Below the pieces are notes generated by a model. The model searched no databases, had not been told where the DNA came from, and saw only the letters and a list, made by a program, of their open reading frames with translations. This document shows, in pieces, positions 13,372 to 25,222 of a DNA stretch of 64,000 bases. How positions within the stretch are numbered: the first letter of the stretch is position 1; each line of letters starts with the position of its first letter. The position numbers and the translations under genes are program-made. Source of the DNA: Onchocerca volvulus (lineage: Eukaryota > Nematoda > Chromadorea > Rhabditida > Onchocercidae); assembly GCA_000499405.2 (NCBI GenBank), contig HG738137.1, positions 19,802,603 to 19,866,602 on the forward strand, written 5' to 3'.

Positions 13372-13622
13372 GGGCAAAAAATTTTTAGCTTTTACAACGT
13401 CACTTTGTGCAGTAATAAACAGCTCTTCCACTACATTTTACTCATTTTCTTCCTACAATTGCTATTATGGGTAAAGATGAGCTTTCCTCTATACTAGGAG
13501 TTTTAATATCATTGTGCGCGCTGTTACTCACCCTTGCTGTGATAACCAAAAGGATCACAGCTTATAATGGGAAAACTTTCTCCCAAAAGCTTTGTATGTG
13601 GTTAAGCTTTAAAACATCTTAG
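13372..13622 (+). pseudogene. Bacterial exoD-like C-terminal fragment, copy 1
   Basis: From 13467 to a stop at 13622 the frame reads GKDELSSILGVLISLCALLL, like the last membrane segment of ExoD-family proteins. It parallels the C-terminus of the second copy downstream (NKDGLLSILEIVVSLCGLLL). Homology continues into the tail, where the cysS start would be (TGGTTAAGCTT in both). Upstream, 13372-13466 resembles the preceding ExoD segment but is broken by stops and lacks a few residues. The two copies differ visibly in nucleotide sequence, so this is not a recent duplicate. It may be a separate transfer or a paralogue. No ExoD N-terminal part is visible here. Confidence 0.55.
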
Positions 13623-13691
13623 CACATGAATCCCTGATATAAATAAAGAATGAATGTTGAAATGCAGCAACAAATATGCTAACTAAAAGGA

Positions 13692-14291
13692 ATGTGCAAA
13701 AAAAGTGAGAGACTAAATAAAAATGAAAAATTGGTTTCCGATATTTTAAGAGAGGTTGCAGTTGATATTAAAATAGCCCTACAAGAACGTGGTTTTGGTA
13801 TTTTAATAATCATTTTCTCCTTGTCACTATCGATACCTTTACTTGTTCCACCTGGTTATACAACTATACTTTCTATACCATTCTCTTTGAATGCCGCATT
13901 GGTTAGAAAGGAAATCTTTTCAATCCTCAACACTAACTCTTGTAATAGAGAGGACCTCACCTGCAGAAAAAAAAAAAAAAAAATAGAAAAGTTCGTGAAA
14001 CCAAGAATACCTTTCATTTTCTAAGGATCTGGTGAGAAAATTCCAACTTTTATAATGTTGTTTTGAGCATTATTGATAGCCATTTCACTGCCCTTAACTA
14101 ATTTTTTTCCTGTAATTGGCATAACTTTTATTTCACTTGGCATTATGAATAAAGATGGACTTCTATCTATATTGGAAATCGTGGTATCTTTGTGCGGTTT
14201 ATTACTTACCTTTGTTGTAATAGTTGATGGACCACAGCTCTTAATTGAGGCGTTTTCTTTTCTGAAATGGTTAAGCTTCATAACACTTTAA
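13692..14291 (+). pseudogene. exoD: Wolbachia-type exoD pseudogene, copy 2
   Basis: Near full-length but broken ExoD-family membrane protein (exopolysaccharide synthesis ExoD). The N-terminal half, 13692-14024, reads KSERLNKNEKLVSDILREVA, then IALQERGFGILIIIFSLSLS and IPLLVPPGYTTILSIPFSL. It decays around a 17-A run near 13967. The C-terminal half, 14073-14291, reads PLTNFFPVIGITFISLGIMN and [19 protein letters not shown]. Stops lie between the halves. It has no introns and its style is bacterial, unlike neighbouring nematode genes. Its last codons overlap the cysS start, an operon-like arrangement. I assign Wolbachia from the family, the filarial context and the cysS neighbour. A database match would settle the donor. 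Confidence 0.7.
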
Positions 14292-14630
14292 CAACAAAAA
14301 AAAAAGAGCTTTTTACACCGATTTTTCAAGCAACTCTTGTAAAGAGCTATTTTTTTTTTTTTCGTCATGTAAAAATGTATGTTTGCGGACCTGTGTATGA
14401 TGCAGCACATATAGGCAATGCTCATTCTGCTATTGTTTATGATGCATTATTTCGGTTGCTTAAATTTTATTATGGCAAAGTTACTTATGTGCGTAACATA
14501 ACCTATATTGATGATAAGATAATCAATGCAACAACTGAGAAAAACAGCAGTATAGAAAGTATAACTTCACATTACACCAAGGGTTTTCTTGAAGACATGA
14601 AGAGTCTGAACTTGTGGAACCAAACGAACG
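14267..14630 (+). pseudogene. cysS: Bacterial cysteinyl-tRNA synthetase, 5' fragment
   Basis: The frame opens with [19 protein letters not shown], the usual CysRS N-terminus, then reads [37 protein letters not shown] and FLEDMKSLN. The zinc-ligand Cys and class I HIGH motif (HIGN) are visible. Damage: the Thr of the canonical GPTVYD is missing, about 24 nt with a T run are inserted before the KMYVCG motif, and the reading frame falters after about residue 120. CysRS is about 450-500 aa, so at least 70% is missing. Sequence resembling EPNERA in another frame at about 14620 suggests a frameshift just before homology ends. The ATG lies inside the end of exoD. Non-functional copy transferred to the nucleus. 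Confidence 0.8.
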
Positions 14631-14634
14631 AGCG

Positions 14635-14880
14635 AAACAGATAAAGAATGGCTCAAATCTGGCTGAGGAAGCAGCAGAATGAAGTGCAGCCAAGCTTGAG
14701 AATGCAGGTTGAGAGCACGGTAATCGTGTTCTGCAGCTTCAGATCTGTTTCGTTCTCAAGGGACAGGCTGAGAGTGACTGAAAGATGTCAAAAAGAAAGA
14801 GCAGATCGGCGTCAGGCATTACTCATGACTCAATCACCTTGCGTTTCGGTACAACCCAGCTGATGATTATAGTTTAAGTC
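14635..14880 (+). mobile_element. Possible Helitron 5' (Arg/Glu-rich) remnant
   Basis: A more GC-rich block with open segments rich in Arg, Glu and Gln (DRLRVTERCQKERADRRQ), resembling the charged repeats at the start of Helitron Rep proteins. It lies directly between the cysS fragment and a clearer Helitron helicase fragment. Several frameshifts are needed. If correct, the element has lost most of its middle. Confidence 0.35.
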
Positions 14881-14984
14881 AACATATTCTTAATTACCAA
14901 TATGCATGTCCAGCTGCAAAACGATCGATCACCTGGAATATTCTCACATCAATTGCTAGAAATTGGAACGGAAAGTGTCAGTTG

Positions 14985-15690
14985 ATCTGACCTCAGGACG
15001 AATTTCATCGTCTCATAACTTCTGCAATTTAGTAATGTTAAAAGAAGAATTGATTGAAAAAATATTCCCCGATATTCAAAGCAATTATAAGAATCACGAT
15101 TGGCTGAGTAAACGAGCTATTCTTGCGGCTAAGAACAAAGACTCGAAGAACTTAACAATATTATTCAGTCTAACATTCAAAGCGAGGCAGTCACATAAAA
15201 ATCCGTCTGTTGTGAAGAAGATGAAGCGGCTAATTATGCAACAGAATTTTTGAATTCACTATATCTGCCAGGAATGCCACCGCACTTACTGCAGTTGAGA
15301 ATCGACATGCCAGTTATCATGTTGCGAAATTTCAACCAGCCAAAGCTTTGCAACATCACGCCACGTACATGAAAAAATTAATAAACATTGTCGTAGAAGC
15401 AACAATCTTGACAGGACCTTTCGGAGGTGAAAATGTCCTCATTTCTTGCATACCTTTGATTCCAGCGGATATATCATTTCAGCTTAAGAGATTGCAATTC
15501 TTAATTCGATTAGTGTTTGCATTCACCATCAATAAAAACACAGGACCAATCTTTAAAATTGCGATTTATATCTAAAGACGGATTGTAATTGTTGCATGTT
15601 CTAGAGTGGCAAACTAGACAATCTCCATATCTACACAGACAATGGAAAAACGAAAAATATTGTACACTCACATGCAATGTGAAATTAAAC
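14985..15690 (+). mobile_element. Degenerate Helitron Rep/helicase (Pif1-like) C-terminal fragment
   Basis: Broken coding sequence of the C-terminal SF1B helicase part of a Helitron transposase. In order across frames: FCNLVMLKEELIEKIFPDIQ, HDWLSKRAILAAKNKD (motif before the last helicase motifs), LYLPGMPPHLLQL, VIMLRNFNQPKLCN, VEATILTGPFGGENVLI, FQLKRLQFLIRLVFAFTINK and VACSRV. At least three frameshifts and several stops are present. The N-terminal HUH Rep domain and Walker motifs are absent. No CTRR end with hairpin was identified. It is an old fossil with no transposition capacity. Confidence 0.75.
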
Positions 15691-15719
15691 ATATTAGAAA
15701 CGCACGCTTTCTCTTCTTT

Positions 15720-18700
15720 TTCACTTAACTAAGGCTGAGTCACAGTAACGCGTATATATAAAAAGCATGAAGCATGAAAAAATACGGGGTGTATTCAAAT
15801 GCAACGTTGTGGCAAAATTTCGAAGCAATCGATCTTTTTTTTTCTTTTTTTTTTGGAGATTTAAGATTTTGAACAAACGAATATTTACATTTTTATTTGT
15901 GTTGATTAGTTGCACCCGGCCGCGCATTGCCGTAGTAACGCATGATAGGATACAGCTATGCTTTTCATAATATTCCATTCAAGGAAAACAGTGATCTTTC
16001 AAATAACTTTTATCCAAATCAGCTTTTGATTTCATTTATTAGGAAAAAAAATGGGATTTTGTTGAATTTTTTTTTGAAAGATTACAACCGGTAAAACTGC
16101 TAGACATTACATTTACAAAACAGTTTGTAATCACTATAATTTTTATCTTTGCAAGATTTATCATCAATACGAAAATATTATATGATAGAATGATTATAAT
16201 ATATTCCAATAATTTTTCAGCAGCGGAACAAGAAGTTAAAGTGCAGTTATTGGTGCCAAAATGTTGAAGTGCAATACCTATACTTTGGAAGCAAAGTAAT
16301 ATTCCAATAAATCTTTTTCAAAATACAAATTAAATTTGAAAGATTTAAAGAATTAATCTGTTTGCAGAAAAGTCATGTACTCCAGGAATAAAACATTTCA
16401 TGCAATCTTTATTTTTTAAAGTAAGATTTTTGAAGGTTCTCTGGTAGATGAATAATTTGTTGATAAGTGCTGTTTAGTTACAATTGAAGTGATATATCCA
16501 CGCAATATATATCTATGCGTTATGTGATAAAGTACACACGTACACCACCACCATTTAAGCAATGGCCACATTTCAGTGCTTTTCTTCAATTTTTATTCTT
16601 GTTATTAACAAAATCTTTCAAACAGCATTCATTTTCTTTCATTCCGGTAACTTTTAAACATGGGAAAAATATTAATTAAGATTATTCTTTTAAAATTAGA
16701 ATAAACAATAAAAATATAATATGAGAAAAGATAGGGAGTGAAGCTTAAAAAAATGACGTTGTCTGGAATTTTTTGAAAATAATAAAAGTTAGGGGAAAAA
16801 CTTTAACCATTAAGAGGAGTTGAAACTTATTTTTTAAATTTCACAAAGATATATCCTTGAAGTGAAGCATATATTAATGCTCGGTCTCATTGTTCTTTTC
16901 CGATCCTCACATTCTTTGAAAAGACAAGTGCTGTGTTTTCAGTAGATAATGTTTAAATATCTTGGTCATAATTTTGCTGCTGAAAATTATGGAGAAAGTT
17001 CAATTCAAATAAGACCATTTTAACATTAATTTTTTCCTTCATTCGAGAAATTTATTTTGGATTGTGAGTTTCTCTTAACTCTCTATCTTATTTAATTAAA
17101 CTCTTATTCTCACTATTCAAGGTCATCCATTATAAAATTTTAACTGAGCATTTGCTGCAGCAACGGATCATAGGTCAAATTTCTGCAACAAAGATACGTA
17201 TGGGTTAGTTTTTCGACAATTCCGCTTTATTTCCTTTATTTTTTAAGTTACCAGAATTTATGCGAAACAATCATGACAATTATAATGACTTTAAAAATTT
17301 GCCTGTGATCACCTTCTATTTCTTATCCTTTATCTATCTTTCCTCTTCTTGCCCTTCTAAGAACAAGGTCATTCTGATATTATTATTGCTGACGTTATCG
17401 CATGCAGTACAATGAATTTTTTTTGCTGCATATGCGACCATTATATGGTATCATTCACAGTTGTATAATAGATTTTGCAGAAAAATTTATATTTAAGCTA
17501 TGCTATTAGTAATAGCACCTTTCATAGAAGTAGTAATGAGCAAAGGAATGGCAGCACTTTGTTGAAGTAGCGAAATGAATTCCGGAAATGGTAATAAGCA
17601 AATAGCGAAGACTGATGCTGCATTCAACAATCAAATACTAATTTTCAACTATTTTTTGGAATATCGCAAGAGTAGCTCGTTATTTTGCGATCTCTCAGTC
17701 TTATCTGGTAAGCTATTTTAGTTTATTAACTTCATATGAATCATTTCAATCAAGTCTCTTTCTGATATCTGATTTTTATTTGAATTATTCCAATACTGAT
17801 CGAAATCGAAAAGGGCATTTTTTTACAAGAGTAGAAAATGGGAACTGGTTGATGATCTCTTATCAGCAAAACAAATCAGACACGATCAAGAAATTGGGAG
17901 TGATTTATCCTAATTCTTTTCTTTTGCCTTAACTTATGAATTGTCGGGTTAATTCGTTATTCGACTCATCTCACAACAAAAAAAACTTCCATTACTGTAA
18001 AAATTCTTTGAATATACGAACATCTCTGCTGGCGCGACAAGTGATGTTTGCAGGAAGGGAAATTTGTTGGCCTCGCTTTTGCAGTCTGACAATTATTCAT
18101 TGATGTTGCAGATCACAATTACATTCTTGCTCATATCATTTTTATATTTTCTTGTGACAAAATGAGAAAATATAGAAATGAAATGAGCTGACGAGCAGAA
18201 GCTACACAGCTTGCAAAAATATACATATAACAGTACAGAATATTACCAAAATGTAGGTAAGTTCTAAAAGCTTCAGACCATCGACAAAATTGCCCTGCGA
18301 GATTGTGTTTGTGTTGATCGATGATTAGCAACTTTATAAAAATCAAGCAGCTATGAAATAGGCTCGGATTAGAAAATCAATATACCTCCAAATATGAGAT
18401 TATATTCTCAAAAACATCCGCTTTATCATGATGTTCGGCAAAACCTGATAATTGTGCTAGTGTTGTTCGTGAATATATGCAGCGCATACAAGGCTTATTT
18501 TATAAAGCTTCTTTACTTCACGCTTTTTTACTTGCAAACATATTTATTCTCTTTGTTAAACAAATAAATTATGAAAAGATCATGGGGGAAAATCTGGCAT
18601 TTAAGACAGTCTAATAGAAAGAAATCTTGATTTAATGGAAGCAATGAATTGAAACTAAAAATAAACTGCTAATAAATGTAAGATGAATATCACAGTCTCT

Positions 18701-21650
18701 GTGATATTTGACAGCCATGCAAAGAGTAGTAATCAAGTATACAAGTTCGGTATGCACAAAGCTGCATCAAAGTAGGAAGAAGTTGCTTCTCAACAAAACA
18801 CTTTTTTATGTTTTCTATAAACTAATATTAGTAACGGTAGCAACAAATCTGATTGAAATTTAATTGCATTAAAATGATGAAATTACTTCAACACTATGAA
18901 CAAGCAAATGAATTAAATTCGCATTTTTATCATTTGTCTGATAAGTGGTGGGACGAAATGATTCTTTTCAACTGCAGATAACAAATAATGCTTTTAGCCA
19001 TTTTTAATGTTTTTTGCCTGTGAAATTCAGTCAAAAGTTTGCAATTGAAGGTTTTTCTTTTGAGGAAATTCGTAATTGGATCTTATTTATAAGCGTACAA
19101 ACAAATTAGTTTCGAACGGATTAATTTTATTCTTCAATACCCTAGCTGAACATAAACATTTAGGAATGCTTTAAGTAGTCTCTAAAAAGATTTCAAAAGT
19201 GTTATTAAGTTTTGTCTTCATCTTGTTTTTCCAAATAATAAATCGAATACAAAATTTTATTTGTTCAGTTTTGTTCCGTCGCTAAATTTGTTAGTACGTT
19301 TAAAATGTAAAATTTATTTTTTGCATATATTGATTGAGTAAGAAATTCCAACTCATCAGGTAGGAATCTAAGCAATATAGAGATATCGCTGTACTTATCT
19401 GTCCAAACATTTTAACTGGGTATATCAATTAATTAAATTAATTTGTGCAATAGTTTGCGCAAAAATTTCTCTTAATTTCAAGATTATCAAATGTTTATTT
19501 CAATAAAATCTATTTTTCTTTCCATTCAGCTTCTCTCTTTCATTATGAATTTACTCGAATATGCTCAGTTTGAATTTGCTTGTCTCATTCAAATTTATCA
19601 AAATTTAACTCTTTTTTCTATCCTTCTTGTTTCTTTTCTTTATGATTTTAATTACCAAAAGAATGTCAGAGCAACTGAAACATTTTGAAACATTTGCCAT
19701 AATTTGTCATTAACTTGTCACGTATTTCTCGAATTTATTTTCAAATTTATTGTCACTTTATTTTCAAAGCAAAATATCAGTTTTCGTTCTGTCCTATCAT
19801 TTAACGTAAATTCTACTTTTTTAATTTTTGCAAATTCATTCTCCTATCTTATTGTTCTTTCTTTTTTTTGTTCCATTCATGTAATTTTATTCAATCAGAC
19901 TTCTATTTATCATTATTAGATATGCATAATAATTCAGTGTAATATACAATTTCTAATTTCAATGATTAAATTTTGAAACTGGACCAGGATTTACAGCGGT
20001 GGATTCTGATTATAGAAGAAAGAAAGTCCGAATTCAGCTAGAGACGGCTAACTTGAATGCAACCAAAAATTGTTTTTCTCTATGTAACAGAGAATAATTG
20101 TAAAATCTGATCCAGATTTATTAGAAGTTCTTCCATGCATTTCTGAATTTAATCGATCGATACTCAAATATGACTCTTTACATCTGCATTATAAATTTAT
20201 TTATATTTCAATGTTCGATTTACACGATTGTTTCACTAATTAAACAATCCTTCAAATCATTAATACAAACAATTGCTTCTTCATACTTATTAAATTTATA
20301 TTAAAAAAATTTTCTTTTTACACTTATTACATTTCTATTATTAAATTGTTCTTTTTTAGGCTAAGACGGAAAAAAGTGAAATATTTATTTTATGTAAATT
20401 AGAAGTCCTAGAAGAACGCGCGTTATTTCTTTTCTGTTGTCAAGATGAATTTTCATGAATTAACACTTCAAGTGCGCTCTCCTAACAATAAAAACTATTT
20501 ATTACACTTAATCTGTGATCAAATTTCCGGTGATTTTAAGTGCAATGTTCAACCAACACATGCAATATCTTACTCACAATTAATATCGAATCATCCATAT
20601 TCACAAGTTATCCGGTTCTTTCAAGGCTGATTAATGACCGGTAAAATATGCATGCAGAATTTAAACAGTTCAATAAAAAGAGGTTGTGTAAATGTTCAAA
20701 AATTCATAAATTATTTCGCTTAAGAAAAAACAAAAAGATCAAGTTTGCTTCAAGTTGCGCCAGTTGGTGTAGCTATGTATAAGGTGATTATTTTGATAAG
20801 TAGTTCAAATTTATGCTTTTAAAGTGACAATAAATATTTGAAATTTTTTAACTCTCAATTTATTCCGTCAGTTGTCAATGTGATATAAAAATAAATTCCC
20901 AAAATGCAGTGCAAAACAACATGCATGGTTTTTGTTGACCATCGAAGCGAAACTTTTCTCGAGCCTATTACTGATGAAATCTAGACACCTCGGAGAAAGT
21001 AAAGAAGCAAAAAATTGACCTGAGATTTAATAATTAATATTCAAATTACGTTCATTTACATGGTGTTGAAGGCAGTTAATTGAAAAATCAATGCTCATAC
21101 CGATAGAAATGAAGTGATGACGAAAAGATCTATGAAAGGAATTCTACAAAGCTTTAGAATTTGAGAATATTTTTTGAAAAAACTCACATCATTTTCATCA
21201 TACATTTTTCAACTTTCTTTTAGTGGTATGTCTACTTTTTTCGTATTTTATCATACAAAACTACCTTTATCTATCATTTCTTATTTCATTTTAATGTTTT
21301 ACTCGTTTTCGCACTATTTTTTATTCTTAATTTACTTTCGTTTTCGTATGATTCAAACGCTATGGTTTTTAGTAATTTGATAAGTTAAAACTCGAAACGA
21401 ATTTTTTAAATTTTATTTCATTCAATTTATGCATTACTTTTCTTTTATAATGCACAGTTTCTCTTATTTTTATTTGTAAGGAAAAAATGGAAATTAAATT
21501 AAATTTAAATTAATTCATTATGGTGTTAACTTTTATGTCTTATAATCCTGTTTAATTTCAAATAAGCATAGAATTTTTTATCCAACTAAAAGTATGTGAA
21601 AAAAAAGATTTTGATTCCATTTATTCTTAATGAATTTAGGTTGAAAAAAG
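15720..21650. other. Long intergenic stretch, no firm gene
   Basis: About 6 kb of AT-rich sequence. Two segments look slightly coding-like but remain unassigned: 19996-20090, after an ACAG acceptor (SDYRRKKVRIQLETANLNAT), and 20360-20630, with two overlapping open frames (KSEIFILCKLEVLEERAL and FHELTLQVRSPNNKNYLLHL). Frames at 19491-19919 and 21174-21380 are T-rich and look spurious. No RNA gene was recognised. Confidence 0.5.
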
Positions 21651-21660
21651 CGAAATTTAA

Positions 21661-24167
21661 ATGATGTTATATCATTTCTTTGCTGTACTCATTTGGTACG
21701 TTGGCATTGCTATGTGTAAGTTAATTTAAATATTATTTGGAATTTAAAAAGTGAAAAATTATGATAATTGGCAGCATTATATTATATCAGAGTGACCAGT
21801 GGAAGTTTATAGAAAGAGCAGTGAATGCAGCTCATGATTCCTTTCACTTTTTTTTTTAAAAAAAGCATTGGAAGAAACTTTTGCAGTGAAATGAATGAAA
21901 TTTTCAGCTCAAATAATCTATGGATTATATCGTTTCAACGAGGCACAAAAGAGACAAATAATCACAATTCACAATAATTTGCGGGCTCAGGAACCTGCAT
22001 CAAATATGCAGGAGCTTGTTTGGGATCAACGACTTGCTGACCTTGCATACGGTCATGCTATGCGATGTGATGCTTGGCATCGCAGTGGTCAGTCTGCTGA
22101 GGAATCATTCAACAATTTTTATCTTCAACACCATATAATGCCATCAGAAGTTAATTCTATCATGGTTTAGAAGATGAAACGAAGACAGTCGATTGAAATG
22201 AATTTCATTTCAGCTTACGAACGACGAGGTCATGGTTATTTCTATATCGGTGAGAACATTTGGTGGAGCAATGAAGCTTATCTGCGACCTTACCTGCAAT
22301 CAGTAATGTTGGACTTCTTTAACGAAAGGCCGTATTACGATTACAATACAAACAGATGCATGGAAGGTGCCCAATGTGGACATTATACACAGGTTTTAAC
22401 TCAAGAATTAGCATGATATATGCGATGATGTAAATAATTAACTATTAGTCAGATGTTAAAAAATTATATGAGGATAGGATGGAAGCAGTTTTTCTAAACA
22501 AGTTTTTGGTGTTCTTTCTCTAAATTCCAAACTTTTTGAAAATGCAATGACTTATAGAATGAGATTTCATAGCTTCAATAGTCTATTTGACTTGTTTCAA
22601 ACTTATTATACATATTCAATTGGATCCTTGAAATATATGATGTAAATTTAAAACCAAAAAAGAAAAAATCGCGCCGAATGTAGTTTTATTACTTGGAACA
22701 AAAGGTTATTAAAGTATTTTATCAAACTGTTATAGTGCCACCCATTATTTCCAAAAATACGAAGAAAAATTTTTTTATTATGTTATTTTCTGAGAAATTT
22801 ACTTTTTTCTTTTCTTTTAAGCAAAATGATTTGTTCGCGATTCTCGCCGCCTTTAGGCATTTTCTTGAAGATGTTTTGTTAAATTAAGTGTGGCGCAATT
22901 CAATTTAGTTCGATTCGATCTATCAGATTAATTTGAAATAAATTCATTTAGTTCTATAGCTGTAACAAAATACAAATGAAACAACGTTAAATTTTGGTTG
23001 ATGAAGTTGAAAAGTTGCAAATGAATGATGAAAAAATTTTTTTTTCTGCCATACTTGTTACAAAACCAATTTATAAAACATTATTTTACAAAATTATTTA
23101 ATTTATAAAAATCAAAGAGAACTATTTCAAGTTCAATCACACATTAAGGTATTAAGTTTTTTATAGAAATGACTGCAAAATGTGCGAATTTTTCGCAAGT
23201 TTGTTTGAATGTTTAAGTTTAGAATCTCGAGAATTCCCGAGAATATTTTTAACGAAATATTTACAGTATGTCTGGGGTGAAACATGTGCTGTGGGATGTG
23301 CTGCAGTTCATTGTAGTGGTATCAGAAATGGAAAAGGTATAAATCAAGGACATATTATTATTTGCAATTACGGTGAAGGGTGCGTTGAATTAACATCCAT
23401 CATTGATGAATTTAAATGTTAATTATTTAATTATAAAAATCATTAATGAAGCACAGTATATCAAACAATGATTTTATGCAACTTTTATTGAATTAATAAT
23501 TGAACTACTTTTGATAATTGAATCGAAAATTTTATTTATCGAGCAAATAACATGAAATAGCTTTAGCTATTAATTAATTTTTTTTTTTTCAGTAAGTAAC
23601 ATAAAATTCAATTTTACTAACTTCGTACTTACTTCTTAATCAAATACTTGCTTAGCTTTTTCAAGAATTTGTACATTTGGTACTTTTCAGTGGCAATCAA
23701 TTTGGAAAACGGCCCTATCTGTATGGACCGCGATGCACCAAATGTCAATGTGGTGGTCCATGCACTTCAGAAGGCCTCTGTCGTAAGCATGCTAAAATCT
23801 GCTTGCTAAAAATCTGCATTAATGATTTTATAATTCCACAATTTTTACACATCTGCCCTTCTTTTTGCACATTTGCATAATCATTACAATATATTCTCTA
23901 TTCATTTATGTTTGTTCCCATTTATCGATTAGCCGTGTTGGGAAATTTCTTTTCATCTGACTCATTCTGTTGAGAATAATAGAAATTAAACTTTAAATTT
24001 CGTTAAATTTTAGCGTCATGTTGCATTGGCATGCGTTATTTGCAGCAAAGTAGTTTCTTGCATCCACCAGCATCGACAACAGGGCAGTACCGTAAGTCAT
24101 GACAAAGCAAAGTCGGCGTACAGCAAAAGCAGAAAAACTATGAGCAAAAAAGAAATAACAAATTATA

Positions 24168-24204
<37 letters not shown>

Positions 24205-25222
24205 GAGTTTAATACTTGTCTAGAAGTTGCCGTCCGAAATTGTGAAAGTTGAAAATCAATTCGTGACAAAATCTGCAAAGAACTTTCTTTCTTCTTTATC
24301 TATTATCAGATATTTAAACAAATTTGTCTATTGTTAGAACAATAGATTTCGAACTGAATAACTTAAATAGATTTGATAATTTACGTTGAAAAGAGCAGGA
24401 ATATAATTATATTTTTATTCAAATGTATTGCCTCTTTAGTTAGCGCAGCAAAAGTAAAATTTCAGAGTGTCGAGATTTGGAACCATATTGTGAATATTGG
24501 GCTCGAAACATCGGATGTTACAGTAATTATCGAGATTTCATGATAAGGCGTTGTCCTAAAACTTGCAATATTTGTTATCCATTAATTTCTGCCAAGAGCC
24601 AAGGTAAATACTGCGTATATGTGTCATAAATACTGCAAGATTACTTGAAGTTTCGAGATAATTATAATAATATTACATTTTCTTGATTGGCAGAAATCAA
24701 CAGGTAACGATGTTTTTTGTACTATAAATCTTGCAAAACGGTACCATACGGTTTAAATTGTACTTTAATTTCTAAAAATATTATTTTCTTTTTGCTTTCT
24801 TTAACAATTTTGATAATAGAAAAAAGAAGTTGGCATATAAAATTCAGATCGATTAAGGCAGAAAATTTGAGTGAAATATTTGAATAGTTCTAAGTGGAGA
24901 GATGCGATGTGTATGCTATCAATTGAATTAATTAAAAACAAGTGCTATTTCAGTACGCAATTGTGTTGATAAAAATTTAAATTACGACTTATGGGCTCGA
25001 AACAGTGAATGTTTTGGCCCTCGTAAAATGGATATGTCAACGAGTTGTCAGCTTTCTTGTGATAGCTCTACTCCATCCATCCATCATGAACGCAGATATC
25101 AAAACAATAGTTTGAATGGCATACTTTTCATCACTTTGTATTCTTTGAAAAATTCTAAAAGAACTCTAAAATGCTTATTTAATGATATAATAAGCAGCGA
25201 AATGTTTTTTATGAGTTTTTGA
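21661..25222 (+). CDS. Secreted SCP/TAPS (venom-allergen-like) protein with two ShKT domains
   Basis: Eight exons agree in phase: 21661-21715, 21908-22087, 22214-22392, 23267-23379, 23691-23782, 24014-24091, 24466-24603 and 24954-25222, about 367 aa. Residues 1-18 are a signal peptide (MMLYHFFAVLIWYVGIAM). The SCP/CAP domain covers about residues 20-200, with HNNLRA, GENIWW, CGHYTQYVWG and GHIIICNYGEG, all hallmark CAP motifs. A Cys-rich hinge follows (GPRCTKCQCGGPC). ShKT domain 1 (234-269) has all six Cys (CRDLEPYC ... CPKTCNIC). ShKT domain 2 (282-314) has only four; its second and sixth Cys are replaced. CAP proteins of nematodes are secreted, and ShKT modules often bind ion channels or proteins. 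The stop at 25222 is provisional, because an acceptor-like TTCAG at about 25274 could begin another exon. Confidence 0.85.
24172..24199. repeat. (AT)n microsatellite
   Basis: AT dinucleotide run in an intron of the SCP/ShKT gene. Confidence 0.85.

Noticed and set aside
14021..14281. 86-codon minus ORF opposite exoD
   Set aside because: Shadow of the bacterial coding strand; the plus strand matches ExoD.
15721..15978. Overlapping ORFs of 67 and 85 codons on both strands
   Set aside because: Driven by A/T runs, no motifs, and placed next to transposon debris.
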